Position numbers and translations under genes: made by a program. 64,000 bases of DNA, taken from positions 22,262 to 86,261 of the forward strand of contig JAMOPJ010000045.1 of assembly GCA_027064525.1 (NCBI GenBank), given 5' to 3'. A model generated the notes under the pieces. It was not told the origin of the DNA and made no database searches. It worked only from the letters and a program-made list of their open reading frames with translations. This DNA is from Archaeoglobaceae archaeon. Its GTDB lineage: Archaea; Halobacteriota; Archaeoglobi; Archaeoglobales; Archaeoglobaceae. Below, in pieces: positions 38,010 through 47,178 of the stretch (position 1 is its first letter; the number at the start of each line of letters is the position of its first letter).

Positions 38010-38306
38010 TTAGATAGAAAAAAGCAGAAAAAGACCATATGCTGTCGCTAAAACCATGGCAACGTAAAACAGGTTGCTTAGACTCTTCTTTCCCAATTCG
38101 ATCGTGATTATCTTGAGCCCGTTAAAGGCATGGAACACAACGACCAAAACCAAAACGGCATAGAAAGCTTTGAGCTCGTGAAATCTCGCAACAACTTCGT
38201 TCAGCTGAAGAGAGCCAAAAATGTGTGTGATTAGGAAGTGGTAAGTCACGAGGAAAGTTAAAGCTAAACCCGTCAGGAGTTGCATGAGCCAACCCAATCC
38301 TTTCAC
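38010..38306 (-). CDS. sdhD: Succinate dehydrogenase membrane anchor subunit D
   Basis: 98 aa from a GTG at 38306 that overlaps the sdhC stop (GTGA), with GGAGGTGGTGAT just upstream. Three membrane helices; His in LVTYHFLITHIFG and VVFHAFNGLK fit haem or quinone sites. Last gene of sdhABCD. A longer frame opening at 38336 would overlap sdhC by 34 bp. Confidence 0.85.
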   Translation of the reverse strand: MKGLGWLMQLLTGLALTFLVTYHFLITHIFGSLQLNEVVARFHELKAFYAVLVLVVVFHAFNGLKIITIELGKKSLSNLFYVAMVLATAYGLFLLFSI

Positions 38307-38626
38307 ATCACCACCTCCCATGCAACGACTACCCAAAGCACCGCTGTAATTATAAACGTCAAATAGAGCAGAATCTTCCTATGCCTATAAAGAAAGCCGA
38401 ATTCATGGATTATCAACCTGATCCCATTAACACCGTGATATATTCCGATCAGGAAGAGCATGAGGTCGAACGGCAGAAACTGCCTTGAGAGCGTCACCTT
38501 GATCAGGCTCGAGTATTCTCCCGTTTTGACTGTTGTTAGGAAGCCTAGGTGCATGCAGAGGTAGATCGCGAGGATAACTCCAGTTATCCTGTGCAGATAG
38601 AAGGCTATCGTGTTCAGACTCGGCAT
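38303..38626 (-). CDS. sdhC: Succinate dehydrogenase membrane anchor subunit C
   Basis: 107 aa, three helices. The cytochrome b556-type opening AFYLHRITGVILAIYLCMHLG with paired His is typical; IYHGVNGIRLIIHEFG forms the second conserved helix. Anchors SdhAB in the membrane and passes electrons to or from quinone. Starts 1 bp after sdhB. Confidence 0.88.
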   Translation of the reverse strand: MPSLNTIAFYLHRITGVILAIYLCMHLGFLTTVKTGEYSSLIKVTLSRQFLPFDLMLFLIGIYHGVNGIRLIIHEFGFLYRHRKILLYLTFIITAVLWVVVAWEVVM

Positions 38627-38627
38627 A

Positions 38628-39293
38628 TCACCACCTCATGCTGAACTTCAAAACCTCAAGTCTGAGCTTCTGAATTACTTCAGCTGGATTGAGGTCCTTT
38701 GGACAAACCTCACTGCATTCCGCAACGAAGTGGCAGTGCCATATATGATCACTCAAAATCTTCAGTCTCTCCTCTTTCCCCTCATCCCTACTGTCTTCGT
38801 TGAACCTGTAAGCGGAAACCACCGGCATAGGCCCCAAGCAGTTCTTGGCTACGGGACAAGCGGACATGCAAGCACCGCACTTTATGCAGAGGGTGTAGAT
38901 GTAGTATCTCTTCAGCTGTTCTGGCGTCTGCCTTATCTCCCCTTCACTCTTCCTTATCAGATAGGGTTTGACGATCTCGTGCTTCTTGAAGAAGCCCTCG
39001 AAATCCGTTACGAGATCTCTTATGACGTTAAAGTTCTTGAGAGGTTCGATCTTCACAGGCTCTTTTAGCTTGGAAACTTGCGTTTCGCATGCGAGCCTTG
39101 GTTTTCCGTTAATTCGAACAGCACAGCTTCCACAAACACCCATTCTGCATGACGCTCTGAAGCTGAGAGTGGGGTCGAGATTCTCCTTTATGTAATATAA
39201 GGCTTCAAGCACCGTCATTCCCCTCTTAACTGGCACATCAAATTCCTGCCAGTAGCTTCTCTCCCCGTCGAAACGCCTGATCTTGAACCTCAT
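38628..39293 (-). CDS. sdhB: Succinate dehydrogenase/fumarate reductase iron-sulfur subunit
   Basis: 221 aa from ATG 39293 (MRFKIRRFDG). N-terminal [2Fe-2S] ferredoxin domain with CRMGVCGSC; C-terminal part has CIKCGACMSACPVAKNC and CHFVAECSEVCPKDLNP for the [4Fe-4S] and [3Fe-4S] clusters. Transfers electrons between SdhA and the membrane subunits. An upstream in-frame start at 39323 would overlap sdhA and is less likely. Confidence 0.94.
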   Translation of the reverse strand: MRFKIRRFDGERSYWQEFDVPVKRGMTVLEALYYIKENLDPTLSFRASCRMGVCGSCAVRINGKPRLACETQVSKLKEPVKIEPLKNFNVIRDLVTDFEGFFKKHEIVKPYLIRKSEGEIRQTPEQLKRYYIYTLCIKCGACMSACPVAKNCLGPMPVVSAYRFNEDSRDEGKEERLKILSDHIWHCHFVAECSEVCPKDLNPAEVIQKLRLEVLKFSMRW

Positions 39294-39295
39294 GC

Positions 39296-40987
39296 TCAAT
39301 ACCTCCTCTCCGTCGGCTTCCACTTCGTTATCGTGACGGGCAGATAATCCACCTTAACCCCATCCGCTGTTTTGTAAGCTAATGAATGCTTCAGCCAGTT
39401 CTCATCGTCCCTCTTCGGATAATCTAGCCTGTAATGAGCCCCCCTACTCTCTTTCCTAAGCAAAGCACATATTGCAACAACTTCAGCTAAATCGAGCATG
39501 TATCCAATTTCGAGCGTTTGAATCAGATCGGTGTTGAATCCCCTATGTTTGTCAACTATTTCCACGTTCTTGTATCGCTCCTTCAACTCTCTGATCTTTT
39601 TTACCGCCTCCTTCATCCCCTTCTCCTCCCTGAATATCCAGAGGTTTTTATCCATAGTCTCGTTGAGTTCTCTCTTTATCGCATACGGACTCTCGTCACC
39701 GCTCCTCCCCAAAAGCTCGTCGAAGATCCTGCTCTCCTCCCTCTCGAACTCCTTCCTGCTCACAGACTTGAAATCTCTCTTGAGAACGTATTCCAAGGCT
39801 CTTTCTCCAGCAACCCTTCCAAACACCAAGCACTCAGCCGTGGAATTCGAGCCCAACCTGTTCGCACCGTGGATGCTTATGCATGCAACCTCTCCGCAGG
39901 CGAATAATCCCTTTATCGGCGTCTCACAATTGACGTTTGTGTGGATTCCACCCATCGTGTAATGGGCTACCGGCTTAACCGGAATCGGTTCTTCAACGGG
40001 ATCGATTCCAGCGAATTTCATCGCAGTCTCTCTTATTAGGGGAAGTCTCTCCTCGATCTTCTCCTCACCTAGATGCGTTAGATCTAAGGCAATGTATGGG
40101 CCGTAATCTCCTTCAAGCCCCCTTCCCTCGATTATCTCCCTCCACATAGCCCTCGCAACCACATCTCTCGGAGCTAACTCCATTCTCTCCGGAGCATACT
40201 TCTTCATGAACCTCTCTCCGTTCTTGTTGAGCAGATATCCCCCTTCACCTCTGCAAGCTTCCGTCATAAGGATTCCCGAAGGAACTAAGCCTGTCGGATG
40301 AAACTGAAAGAACTCCATGTCCTTGAGAGGGACTCCACATCTGTAAGCGACTGCCATTCCATCCCCAGTTACGGTGTGGCTGTATGTCGTGAATCCGTAG
40401 ATCCTCCCCGCCCCTCCAGTTGCGAGTATGACCGCTTTCGCTTCGAACAGCACGAGCTCTCCCGTCTTGAGGTCTATCGCAGTGACTCCCTTGACGGTGT
40501 TATCTTCAACTATCAGATTCGTCAGAAAGAACTCGTTGAACCTCTCGATGTTAGGGAACATCAGCATTCTCTCGTAGAGAGTGTGAACTTCGTGAAAGCC
40601 CGTTCTGTCCATAGCAAAGACCGTTCTATTGAACGAATGCCCGCCGAAAGGCCTTTGGGCTATTCTGCCGTCTGGAGTTCTGCTCCAAGGACATCCCCAT
40701 GCATCCAATGTGAGAATCTCCTTTGGACACTCTCTAACGAAGAACTCGACAGCATCTTGGTCTGCCAAAAAGTCAGAGCCCTTTATCGTGTCCCATGCAT
40801 GTAGATCGAAGCTGTCGTTTTCATCCAAAACCGCAGCGGTTCCTCCTTCAGCGCAGACGCTATGGCATCTGATGGGATAGGTTTTGGCGATTATTGCAAT
40901 GGAAACTCTGCTATTCTTCTCCGCTATAGCTATTGCAGCACGCATCCCAGCTAAGCCTGCTCCAACTATGACCACGTCGAACTTCAT
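39296..40987 (-). CDS. sdhA: Succinate dehydrogenase/fumarate reductase flavoprotein
   Basis: 563 aa from ATG 40987 (MKFDVVIVGAGLAG). FAD-binding VVIVGAGLAGMRAAI; IRCHSVCAEGG, whose His is the expected covalent FAD site; substrate motifs FQFHPTGL and the Arg in RGEGGYL; HGANRLGSNSTAE. Catalyses succinate-fumarate interconversion on the cytoplasmic face. First gene of the operon, 61 bp downstream of an RHH regulator that might control it. Confidence 0.95.
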   Translation of the reverse strand: MKFDVVIVGAGLAGMRAAIAIAEKNSRVSIAIIAKTYPIRCHSVCAEGGTAAVLDENDSFDLHAWDTIKGSDFLADQDAVEFFVRECPKEILTLDAWGCPWSRTPDGRIAQRPFGGHSFNRTVFAMDRTGFHEVHTLYERMLMFPNIERFNEFFLTNLIVEDNTVKGVTAIDLKTGELVLFEAKAVILATGGAGRIYGFTTYSHTVTGDGMAVAYRCGVPLKDMEFFQFHPTGLVPSGILMTEACRGEGGYLLNKNGERFMKKYAPERMELAPRDVVARAMWREIIEGRGLEGDYGPYIALDLTHLGEEKIEERLPLIRETAMKFAGIDPVEEPIPVKPVAHYTMGGIHTNVNCETPIKGLFACGEVACISIHGANRLGSNSTAECLVFGRVAGERALEYVLKRDFKSVSRKEFEREESRIFDELLGRSGDESPYAIKRELNETMDKNLWIFREEKGMKEAVKKIRELKERYKNVEIVDKHRGFNTDLIQTLEIGYMLDLAEVVAICALLRKESRGAHYRLDYPKRDDENWLKHSLAYKTADGVKVDYLPVTITKWKPTERRY

Positions 40988-41048
40988 GAGCACAGCAAAG
41001 ACGTTATGAAAACTCATTAAAGTTTTTATTTAATGTTGGTATTCGTTA

Positions 41049-41591
41049 TTACTTCTTAATAATCCTGAGCTTTCCGTAACCTTCGATGATCTCAACTTCG
41101 AAGCCTTGAGCCTTGAATATGTTCTCCAAAAATATTTTGAGAAACTTCTGCTCGACATGAGTGCTCAGTATGAGCGTGTAACAACCCTCCCCATCGATCT
41201 TTATCCTGAACCAATTTCCAACCTCCATATACCTCAGGATGTCGTAAATGTTTCTCAGACCCTTGTTCATATACTGAATACCGTGCTCGTAACCGGTTCT
41301 CTCTATTATCTTCCAAAACCTCTCACTCGCCTTTTCATTCAACTCCTCCCATATCGCAGTCCAATGTTCGATGTCCACTATTACGTGCTCTCCGTTCGCC
41401 AAGAAATCTGTATAGATCTTCGTTACATCTGGCGAGATCTTAGTAGTTGCGTTCTCGAACTCGAAGTAGAGGTTTATAGCCCTTCTAATTATTTCAGATG
41501 CGGTAGTGTTCTTCTTCTTCATCAGAATTTCGAGCATCTCCTGAGTTCTCCTATCTAAAGCTATTGATGTTCGAACGGTCTTCTTGTCCAT
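41049..41591 (-). CDS. Ribbon-helix-helix regulator with C-terminal domain
   Basis: 180 aa from ATG 41591 (MDKKTVRTSIALDRR). N-terminal CopG/RHH DNA-binding part (strand VRTSIALD, helix QEMLEILMKK, helix TASEIIRRAINLYFEF). The C-terminal domain (about 60-180) is alpha/beta and ends KAQGFEVEIIEGYGKLRI; not recognised. Directly upstream of sdhA on the same strand, so control of the sdh operon is possible (inference). Confidence 0.75.
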   Translation of the reverse strand: MDKKTVRTSIALDRRTQEMLEILMKKKNTTASEIIRRAINLYFEFENATTKISPDVTKIYTDFLANGEHVIVDIEHWTAIWEELNEKASERFWKIIERTGYEHGIQYMNKGLRNIYDILRYMEVGNWFRIKIDGEGCYTLILSTHVEQKFLKIFLENIFKAQGFEVEIIEGYGKLRIIKK

Positions 41592-41703
41592 ACGATGAGT
41601 AGGCTTGAAGGATATTAACGTTATGCAATCGTAGTAGTAATGCACACTTAGTATTTAGATTTCATAACAAACTATTTGGCGGTATGAAAGCAAAGATTCG
41701 TTA

Positions 41704-42987
41704 ATGAAAGAACTGGAGTGGCACAGATTCTACAGGGGAAAGATAGAGGTAATGGTGAAGTGTGCCATCAGGAGCTTAGATGACTTTGCAGTTTGGTATA
41801 CTCCCGGAGTCGCCCAACCTTGCTTAAAAATCGCTGAGGATGAAGATCAGGCTTACGAGTTCACAAACAAGTGGAACAACGTAGCGATAATTACCGACGG
41901 CTCGAGGGTTTTGGGTTTGGGAAACATCGGTGCTTTAGCATCCCTTCCGGTGATGGAAGGTAAAGCTCTTCTGTTCAAATATTTGGGTGGAGTTGATGCA
42001 TTCCCCTTGCCAATTGCGGAGCAGGATGCGGACAAATTCATCGAGATCGTTAAGGCTATAACTCCGGCATTTGGCGGGATAAACTTGGAGGATATCGCCA
42101 CTCCAAAATGCTTCTATATCCTAGAAAGGCTGAGGGAGGAGTTGGATATTCCAGTCTGGCACGACGATCAGCAAGGCACTGCTACGGCAACGCTCGCAGG
42201 GCTAATCAACGCTTTGAAGCTCGTTGGAAAGAAGATCGAAGATGTGAAGATCGCCGTAATTGGAGTCGGTGCTGCGAACGTCGCCACGATCAGACTCCTA
42301 GAGAAGTTCGGTGCTGATCTGAAGAAGATGGTCGTCGTTGACAGCAAAGGAATCTTAGGCTTACATAGGGAAGATCTCAAGTCGAACCCATACAAGTGGG
42401 AGATCTGCCAGAAGACGAACGCGGAAGGCAAAACCGGTGGGATTGCAGAAGCTTTGGAGGGGGCAGATGTAGTTATAGCTGCAAGCAAGCCCGGGCCGGG
42501 AGTGATAAAGAGGGAGTGGGTTGCGAAGATGAACGACGATGCGATAGTGTTCGCTTTAGCCAATCCAACGCCAGAGATCATGCCAGATGAGGCTAAAGAG
42601 GCTGGAGCGAAGATTGTGGGAACCGGCAGGAGCGATTTTCCGAATCAGATAAACAACTCTCTCATATTCCCTGCAGTCTTCAGAGGAGTTCTCACCGTTA
42701 GAGCCAAAACGATAACGGACGAGATGACGATCGAAGCTGCTAAGACCCTTGCGAGATTTGCGGAGGAGAGGGGGCTGAGCGAGGATCACATAATCCCAAC
42801 GATGACCGAAAGTGAGGTGTTCCCAGAGATAGCTACCGCCGTGGCTCTGAAGGCGATAGAGCAGGGGGTTGCGAGGATAAAGATGGACGAAGACGAGATC
42901 AGAGAGGAGGTCAGCGAAATCATAAGGACGACTCAGGAGAAGCTGAAAAAGCTCATGGAGTTGGGCTTCATTCCCGAGCCGCCTTAA
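41704..42987 (+). CDS. maeB: Malic enzyme
   Basis: 427 aa. N-terminal malic domain with VWYTPGVAQPCL, NVAIITDGSRVLGLGNIG, MEGKALLFKYLGGVDAFPL and VWHDDQQGTA; C-terminal NAD(P) domain with VIGVGAANVATIRLL and VFALANPTPEIMP. Converts malate to pyruvate, CO2 and reduced cofactor. Stands next to sdh, consistent with C4-dicarboxylate metabolism. The last 20 bp overlap the convergent RND gene. Confidence 0.94.
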   Translation: MKELEWHRFYRGKIEVMVKCAIRSLDDFAVWYTPGVAQPCLKIAEDEDQAYEFTNKWNNVAIITDGSRVLGLGNIGALASLPVMEGKALLFKYLGGVDAFPLPIAEQDADKFIEIVKAITPAFGGINLEDIATPKCFYILERLREELDIPVWHDDQQGTATATLAGLINALKLVGKKIEDVKIAVIGVGAANVATIRLLEKFGADLKKMVVVDSKGILGLHREDLKSNPYKWEICQKTNAEGKTGGIAEALEGADVVIAASKPGPGVIKREWVAKMNDDAIVFALANPTPEIMPDEAKEAGAKIVGTGRSDFPNQINNSLIFPAVFRGVLTVRAKTITDEMTIEAAKTLARFAEERGLSEDHIIPTMTESEVFPEIATAVALKAIEQGVARIKMDEDEIREEVSEIIRTTQEKLKKLMELGFIPEPP

Positions 42988-44977
42988 ATTTTTCCGTTAT
43001 CATCAGGAAGGCAGGAACTACGGTTAGAGATGGTATCAGGCACAGGATTATGGCAGAGAAGGACAGAAATCCGGCACTCTTAGCTATCGGAAATCTTGAG
43101 AACATAAGGGCGAAGAAACCTCCTGCAGTCGTTAACGCCGATATCGTTATGGCTCTGCCCGTTCTTTCAATTGTCCTTTTTATGGCTTTGGCCGGATCAA
43201 CTTTTCTCAGCTCTTCGAAAAATCGCTCGACTATATGTATCGAATAATCGACGCCCAAACCTATTATTATCGAGTTCAGCGTTATGCTCATCATCGTATG
43301 CTTTATTCTCAAGAGAAACATCAGGATGTTCATCAGGCCTATAACCGTCACGATCGGTATCAGTGGGACGATCGCCTTTCTAATCGAGCGGTATATCAGC
43401 AGTAGCAGGATCACGATCAGGCCAAAGGATATCATCGTTATGTTCATCTGCCCCTCTATCATCAGCCTTCCCGTCTCCATGTCTAAAACGGGATTTCCGG
43501 TTATATAATAGTCGGTGAATCCGAAAAATCTCAGAGCTCCATCGATTTCGTCGTATGCACGCTTGTAGTCCTCGTATTTCTCAAGCTTCGTTGAGAGATA
43601 GATGGCGGTCTGAGATCCGACCGATCTGACCGAGCACTTAAAACCTCTCTTCTCCATGAATTTCACGAATTCGTCGATCTTGCCATCGGCATCGCTCAAA
43701 ACCACTACGAACGTTGACTGTCCACCAGCGACCCTCTCAAGTTCCTTGAAGAGAATTATGGCGGGAAGATCTTGAGGTGCATACTTCTTGTGTTGGATCT
43801 CCATCCCGATGTTTTGCGAGCAGTATGCTCCGGCAAAAACGATCATAATGACGAACGCCAAAATCAGAGATCTCCTACGAACAGAAACCTCTGCAATCCT
43901 GCTCAAAGCCGATTCGAGCAACTCAGCCTTTTTCCATTTCCCTCCGCTATCGAAGAGGTAGAGGATCGAGGGGAGGAAGGTCAGCGTTAAGATGAATGCG
44001 ATCGTCAAGCCCAAAGAAAGTAGAAATCCAAAATAGCTTAAGCCCGGAACACCGCAGAAAGCCATGGAAGAAAAGCAGAGAACGCTCGTGATCAACGCCA
44101 AGAATATGGCCATACCAGTCTTGTTTATGGCCGTTTTTATGGAAGTCAAAACGTCGCTCTTTCGTCTCTCTTCCTCGAACCTGTTCTGAAGTTGGACGGC
44201 GTAATCTATGGATAGACCTATCAAAATGGGGAGAGCACCGTGGGTGAGCTCGGTCATCGGAATTCCCAAGATTGGCATTAGCCCGAATACCGCTATTACT
44301 GAAAAGACCGAGATGAGAAGGGGAAGGAATGCAAACGACAACCTCCTGACGACCGATCTGAACGTGAAGAACAGTATGAGCACCATCAAAAGGGTTGAGG
44401 CTGAGGTCATTATTCCCAAACTCTTTCCCATCTCCTTCTTTATCTGATACCAGAGGAAAACGCTTCCCGTCATCTGAACGTTCAAACCGGCCGGTTTGGG
44501 TAAGAACTCCACGATTCTCTCGATCTGCTTCGCTATCGTTTCGAGCTTTTCCTCCTCGCTCGTCGTGATCGATACGATCATCATTGCGAATGAGGGGGAG
44601 ATTATGAGTCCACTGTCCTTCGCAAGCCTGTAGAGCTCGTTTCTGTCGTTCGGAATGTTCCCCAACATCCCATAAACTATCGAAGCTGGAGAAACCACAT
44701 CTCCGACGCCATCGATCTCTTTAAGCTCCCTCTCAAGCTTCAGCATGTATTCGAAGACATCTTTCCTAACAACATCCTCGGCCTTTATAAATATGAAAAC
44801 CTTCTCGTAAGCCTTGAAGTTCTTGGTGTAGAGCTTGTAGTGGATGTATGTCTTGCTGTCCTTGCTCAAATAAGTCTCAAGTCCTCTCTCGAACCTGATG
44901 TTGTGAGCTGAATATGCCAGTAGAACTATAGCCACCAACGTTAAGACTACGATGAGCTTAGAGTATCTATCAAACAT
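42968..44977 (-). CDS. RND superfamily exporter (HAE3/MMPL type), second copy
   Basis: 669 aa. Twelve predicted membrane helices in two halves, each preceded by an external loop domain: helices near 10-25 and 190-345, then 365-385 and 510-665. Conserved pieces include PILIGLSIDYAVQLQNRFEE in half 1 and IIIGLGVDYSIHIVERFFEE in half 2, with the membrane Asp of the proton relay. Cargo unknown, probably lipids or hydrophobic compounds. Overlaps the next pump by 8 bp; see that entry for regulation. Confidence 0.9.
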   Translation of the reverse strand: MFDRYSKLIVVLTLVAIVLLAYSAHNIRFERGLETYLSKDSKTYIHYKLYTKNFKAYEKVFIFIKAEDVVRKDVFEYMLKLERELKEIDGVGDVVSPASIVYGMLGNIPNDRNELYRLAKDSGLIISPSFAMMIVSITTSEEEKLETIAKQIERIVEFLPKPAGLNVQMTGSVFLWYQIKKEMGKSLGIMTSASTLLMVLILFFTFRSVVRRLSFAFLPLLISVFSVIAVFGLMPILGIPMTELTHGALPILIGLSIDYAVQLQNRFEEERRKSDVLTSIKTAINKTGMAIFLALITSVLCFSSMAFCGVPGLSYFGFLLSLGLTIAFILTLTFLPSILYLFDSGGKWKKAELLESALSRIAEVSVRRRSLILAFVIMIVFAGAYCSQNIGMEIQHKKYAPQDLPAIILFKELERVAGGQSTFVVVLSDADGKIDEFVKFMEKRGFKCSVRSVGSQTAIYLSTKLEKYEDYKRAYDEIDGALRFFGFTDYYITGNPVLDMETGRLMIEGQMNITMISFGLIVILLLLIYRSIRKAIVPLIPIVTVIGLMNILMFLLRIKHTMMSITLNSIIIGLGVDYSIHIVERFFEELRKVDPAKAIKRTIERTGRAITISALTTAGGFFALMFSRFPIAKSAGFLSFSAIILCLIPSLTVVPAFLMITEKFKAARE

Positions 44978-47177
44978 TCTCGACCCCTCTTGGAGAGGGA
45001 GTTCCCAATTTGGGCTTGAACATCTCAGTGATCATCAGAAAGGCTGGAACGACCGTGAGACTCGCAAGCAGACTGAATATTATCGCAACCAACGAAAGAA
45101 CACCAAAGGTCTGCATGAGCGGGAAAGGAGATATCAGTAGCGCTCCGAATCCACCTGCCATGGTCAACGCTGAGGTCGTTATCGCCTTTCCAGTTCTCTC
45201 AACGGTCCTCATGACCGACATCATCGGATCGTAGCTCTTCCTCTCCTCAAGATACCTCTCAAGGACGTGAATCGAGAAGTCTATTCCCAATCCGAGCACC
45301 ATCGAGTTCATCGTCGTGCTGAGCATCGTCTGCTTTATTCCGAACACGAACATGAACGCGTTGACTATTGCGATTACGGTGGTTATAGAAACGAGAGGAA
45401 CAACCGCTTTGGTTATGGATCTGTAAACTAAAAACATCAGTGCGACGATTAGGATGTAGGCTGCAATCGTCATCTTGCTCTGTCCTAAGAGCATCAGCCT
45501 TCCCATCTCCATCAGAAGGGGGGTGTAGCCGGAAACGTAGAACCCATCCTTCCAGCCGAAGTATCTGACGTCGTTTTGAATTGAGTAGTAGAGCTTCTCC
45601 TCCTCGTCGAACGACTTCACGTGGCTCGCGATGTATATGGCGATCTGATTTCCGGAGATGAACTTGTCCCTGATGTATGGAGGAAGCTTCTGAAGAACCA
45701 TCTCCAACTTGATATCGTTCGATGGCATCCTGCCGTAAAACTCGACTATAGCCTTGGCGAGGGATTCGTAGTTGTCCACGTAGCTCTCCCTCTGGGCTAT
45801 GTATCTTCCAAGTTCGTCTGCTCTCTTTATCGCGTTTAGATCGAGCCTATCTACGTTCAGAATGACGACGTAGTAATGCTGACCTCCTACGAGCCTTTCG
45901 AGCTCCTTGAGGGAGACTATCGCCGGGAGATCCTGAGGGACGTAGTTCCTCGGATTTGTCTCGAGCTTTATCTGGGTGTATCCGTAGAATCCGAACGCTA
46001 TCACGACCAACGTCAGGATTAGGATCGTTCTGAACCTCTTCGCTGTAACTTTCGCCAAGACACTAAGGGATCTCTCAAGTATGCCAGTTCCATCTTCTTC
46101 CGAAACCTCGACTTTCACATCCCTGTCGGTTATCTTGAGCAGAGCTGGGAGGAAAGTCAGCGTTAGTATGAAAGCGACGATCAAACCCAAGGCAGATAGA
46201 ATTCCAAACCAACCCAAAGCGGGAACTCCCGAAAACAGCATTGAAAGGAAACCTATGACAGTCGTGAGCATCGCCAAAGCGATGGCTAAGCCCGTGCTCC
46301 TTATGGCTATTCCTATCGACTCATCCGTCCTCTTACCCTCCTTTCTCTCCTCCTCGAACCTGCTTTGGAGCTGTGCCGCATATTCTATGGCAAGTCCGAT
46401 CAAGATGGGCATGAAACCGTTCGTCACCTCGGTCATCGGAATTCCCAAGATGGGCATCGCCCCATATACAAATATCACGGAGAGTATCGAGATGAGGAGT
46501 GGAACTAAAGCAAAGATCTTCCTCCTAACCACTCCGCTGAACACCAGAAAGAGAATCACGACCATTAGTATTGCAGATGCTGAAGTCGTCAATCGAACGC
46601 TTTTCTGGATGGATTTCATTATCTGGTATCCCATCACCGGAGAACCGGTCACTGAAACGTGAACGCCAGCGGGTTTTGGAGAGAACTTGACGATATCTTC
46701 TATCTGCTTCGCCAACTCGTTCCTCTGCTGAGATTCAGTTGCGGAGATGGAGATCGAAATCAACGCCAAAGTATCAGTAGGGATTAGATCTCCTCCGTAT
46801 CTCTTCAGCGTCTCCCTTATCACAACGGGATCCTCGGGCAATTTTCCGTAAATCGAAACCAAGATCGAAGCAGGAGAAACGATGTTTTCAACGTATTTGA
46901 GATGTCTCAATTCTTTCTCAAGCTTCAGCATGTATTCGAGCACTTCTCGATTCGTAACATCCTCGCTCTTGACGAATATGAAGATATTTTCCGATCCCAC
47001 CCTGAAATCCTTCGTGAAGAGTTTGTATTGGCGATATATCACGTCATCCTTGCTGAAGAACGTGTCTATCTTGTATTCGTAAACTACATGCTGGGCTGAG
47101 TAGAGGGAAAAAATTAGGAGCGAGAGGGTCAATCCGATGATTAAGAAGGGATACCTCTGAACAATTCTGACTATCAC
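44970..47177 (-). CDS. RND superfamily exporter (HAE3/MMPL type), first copy
   Basis: 735 aa, same two-half, twelve-helix plan as its neighbour and clearly a paralogue (LIGLAIEYAAQLQSRFEEER and LGLGIDFSIHVLERYLEER; shared PILGIPMTE). In the first-half motif, Asp of the neighbour is replaced by Glu (IEY against IDY). Second gene of a three-gene operon with an exoprotein upstream. The pair may form a heteromeric pump (inference). Confidence 0.9.
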   Translation of the reverse strand: MIVRIVQRYPFLIIGLTLSLLIFSLYSAQHVVYEYKIDTFFSKDDVIYRQYKLFTKDFRVGSENIFIFVKSEDVTNREVLEYMLKLEKELRHLKYVENIVSPASILVSIYGKLPEDPVVIRETLKRYGGDLIPTDTLALISISISATESQQRNELAKQIEDIVKFSPKPAGVHVSVTGSPVMGYQIMKSIQKSVRLTTSASAILMVVILFLVFSGVVRRKIFALVPLLISILSVIFVYGAMPILGIPMTEVTNGFMPILIGLAIEYAAQLQSRFEEERKEGKRTDESIGIAIRSTGLAIALAMLTTVIGFLSMLFSGVPALGWFGILSALGLIVAFILTLTFLPALLKITDRDVKVEVSEEDGTGILERSLSVLAKVTAKRFRTILILTLVVIAFGFYGYTQIKLETNPRNYVPQDLPAIVSLKELERLVGGQHYYVVILNVDRLDLNAIKRADELGRYIAQRESYVDNYESLAKAIVEFYGRMPSNDIKLEMVLQKLPPYIRDKFISGNQIAIYIASHVKSFDEEEKLYYSIQNDVRYFGWKDGFYVSGYTPLLMEMGRLMLLGQSKMTIAAYILIVALMFLVYRSITKAVVPLVSITTVIAIVNAFMFVFGIKQTMLSTTMNSMVLGLGIDFSIHVLERYLEERKSYDPMMSVMRTVERTGKAITTSALTMAGGFGALLISPFPLMQTFGVLSLVAIIFSLLASLTVVPAFLMITEMFKPKLGTPSPRGVENV

Positions 47178-47178
47178 C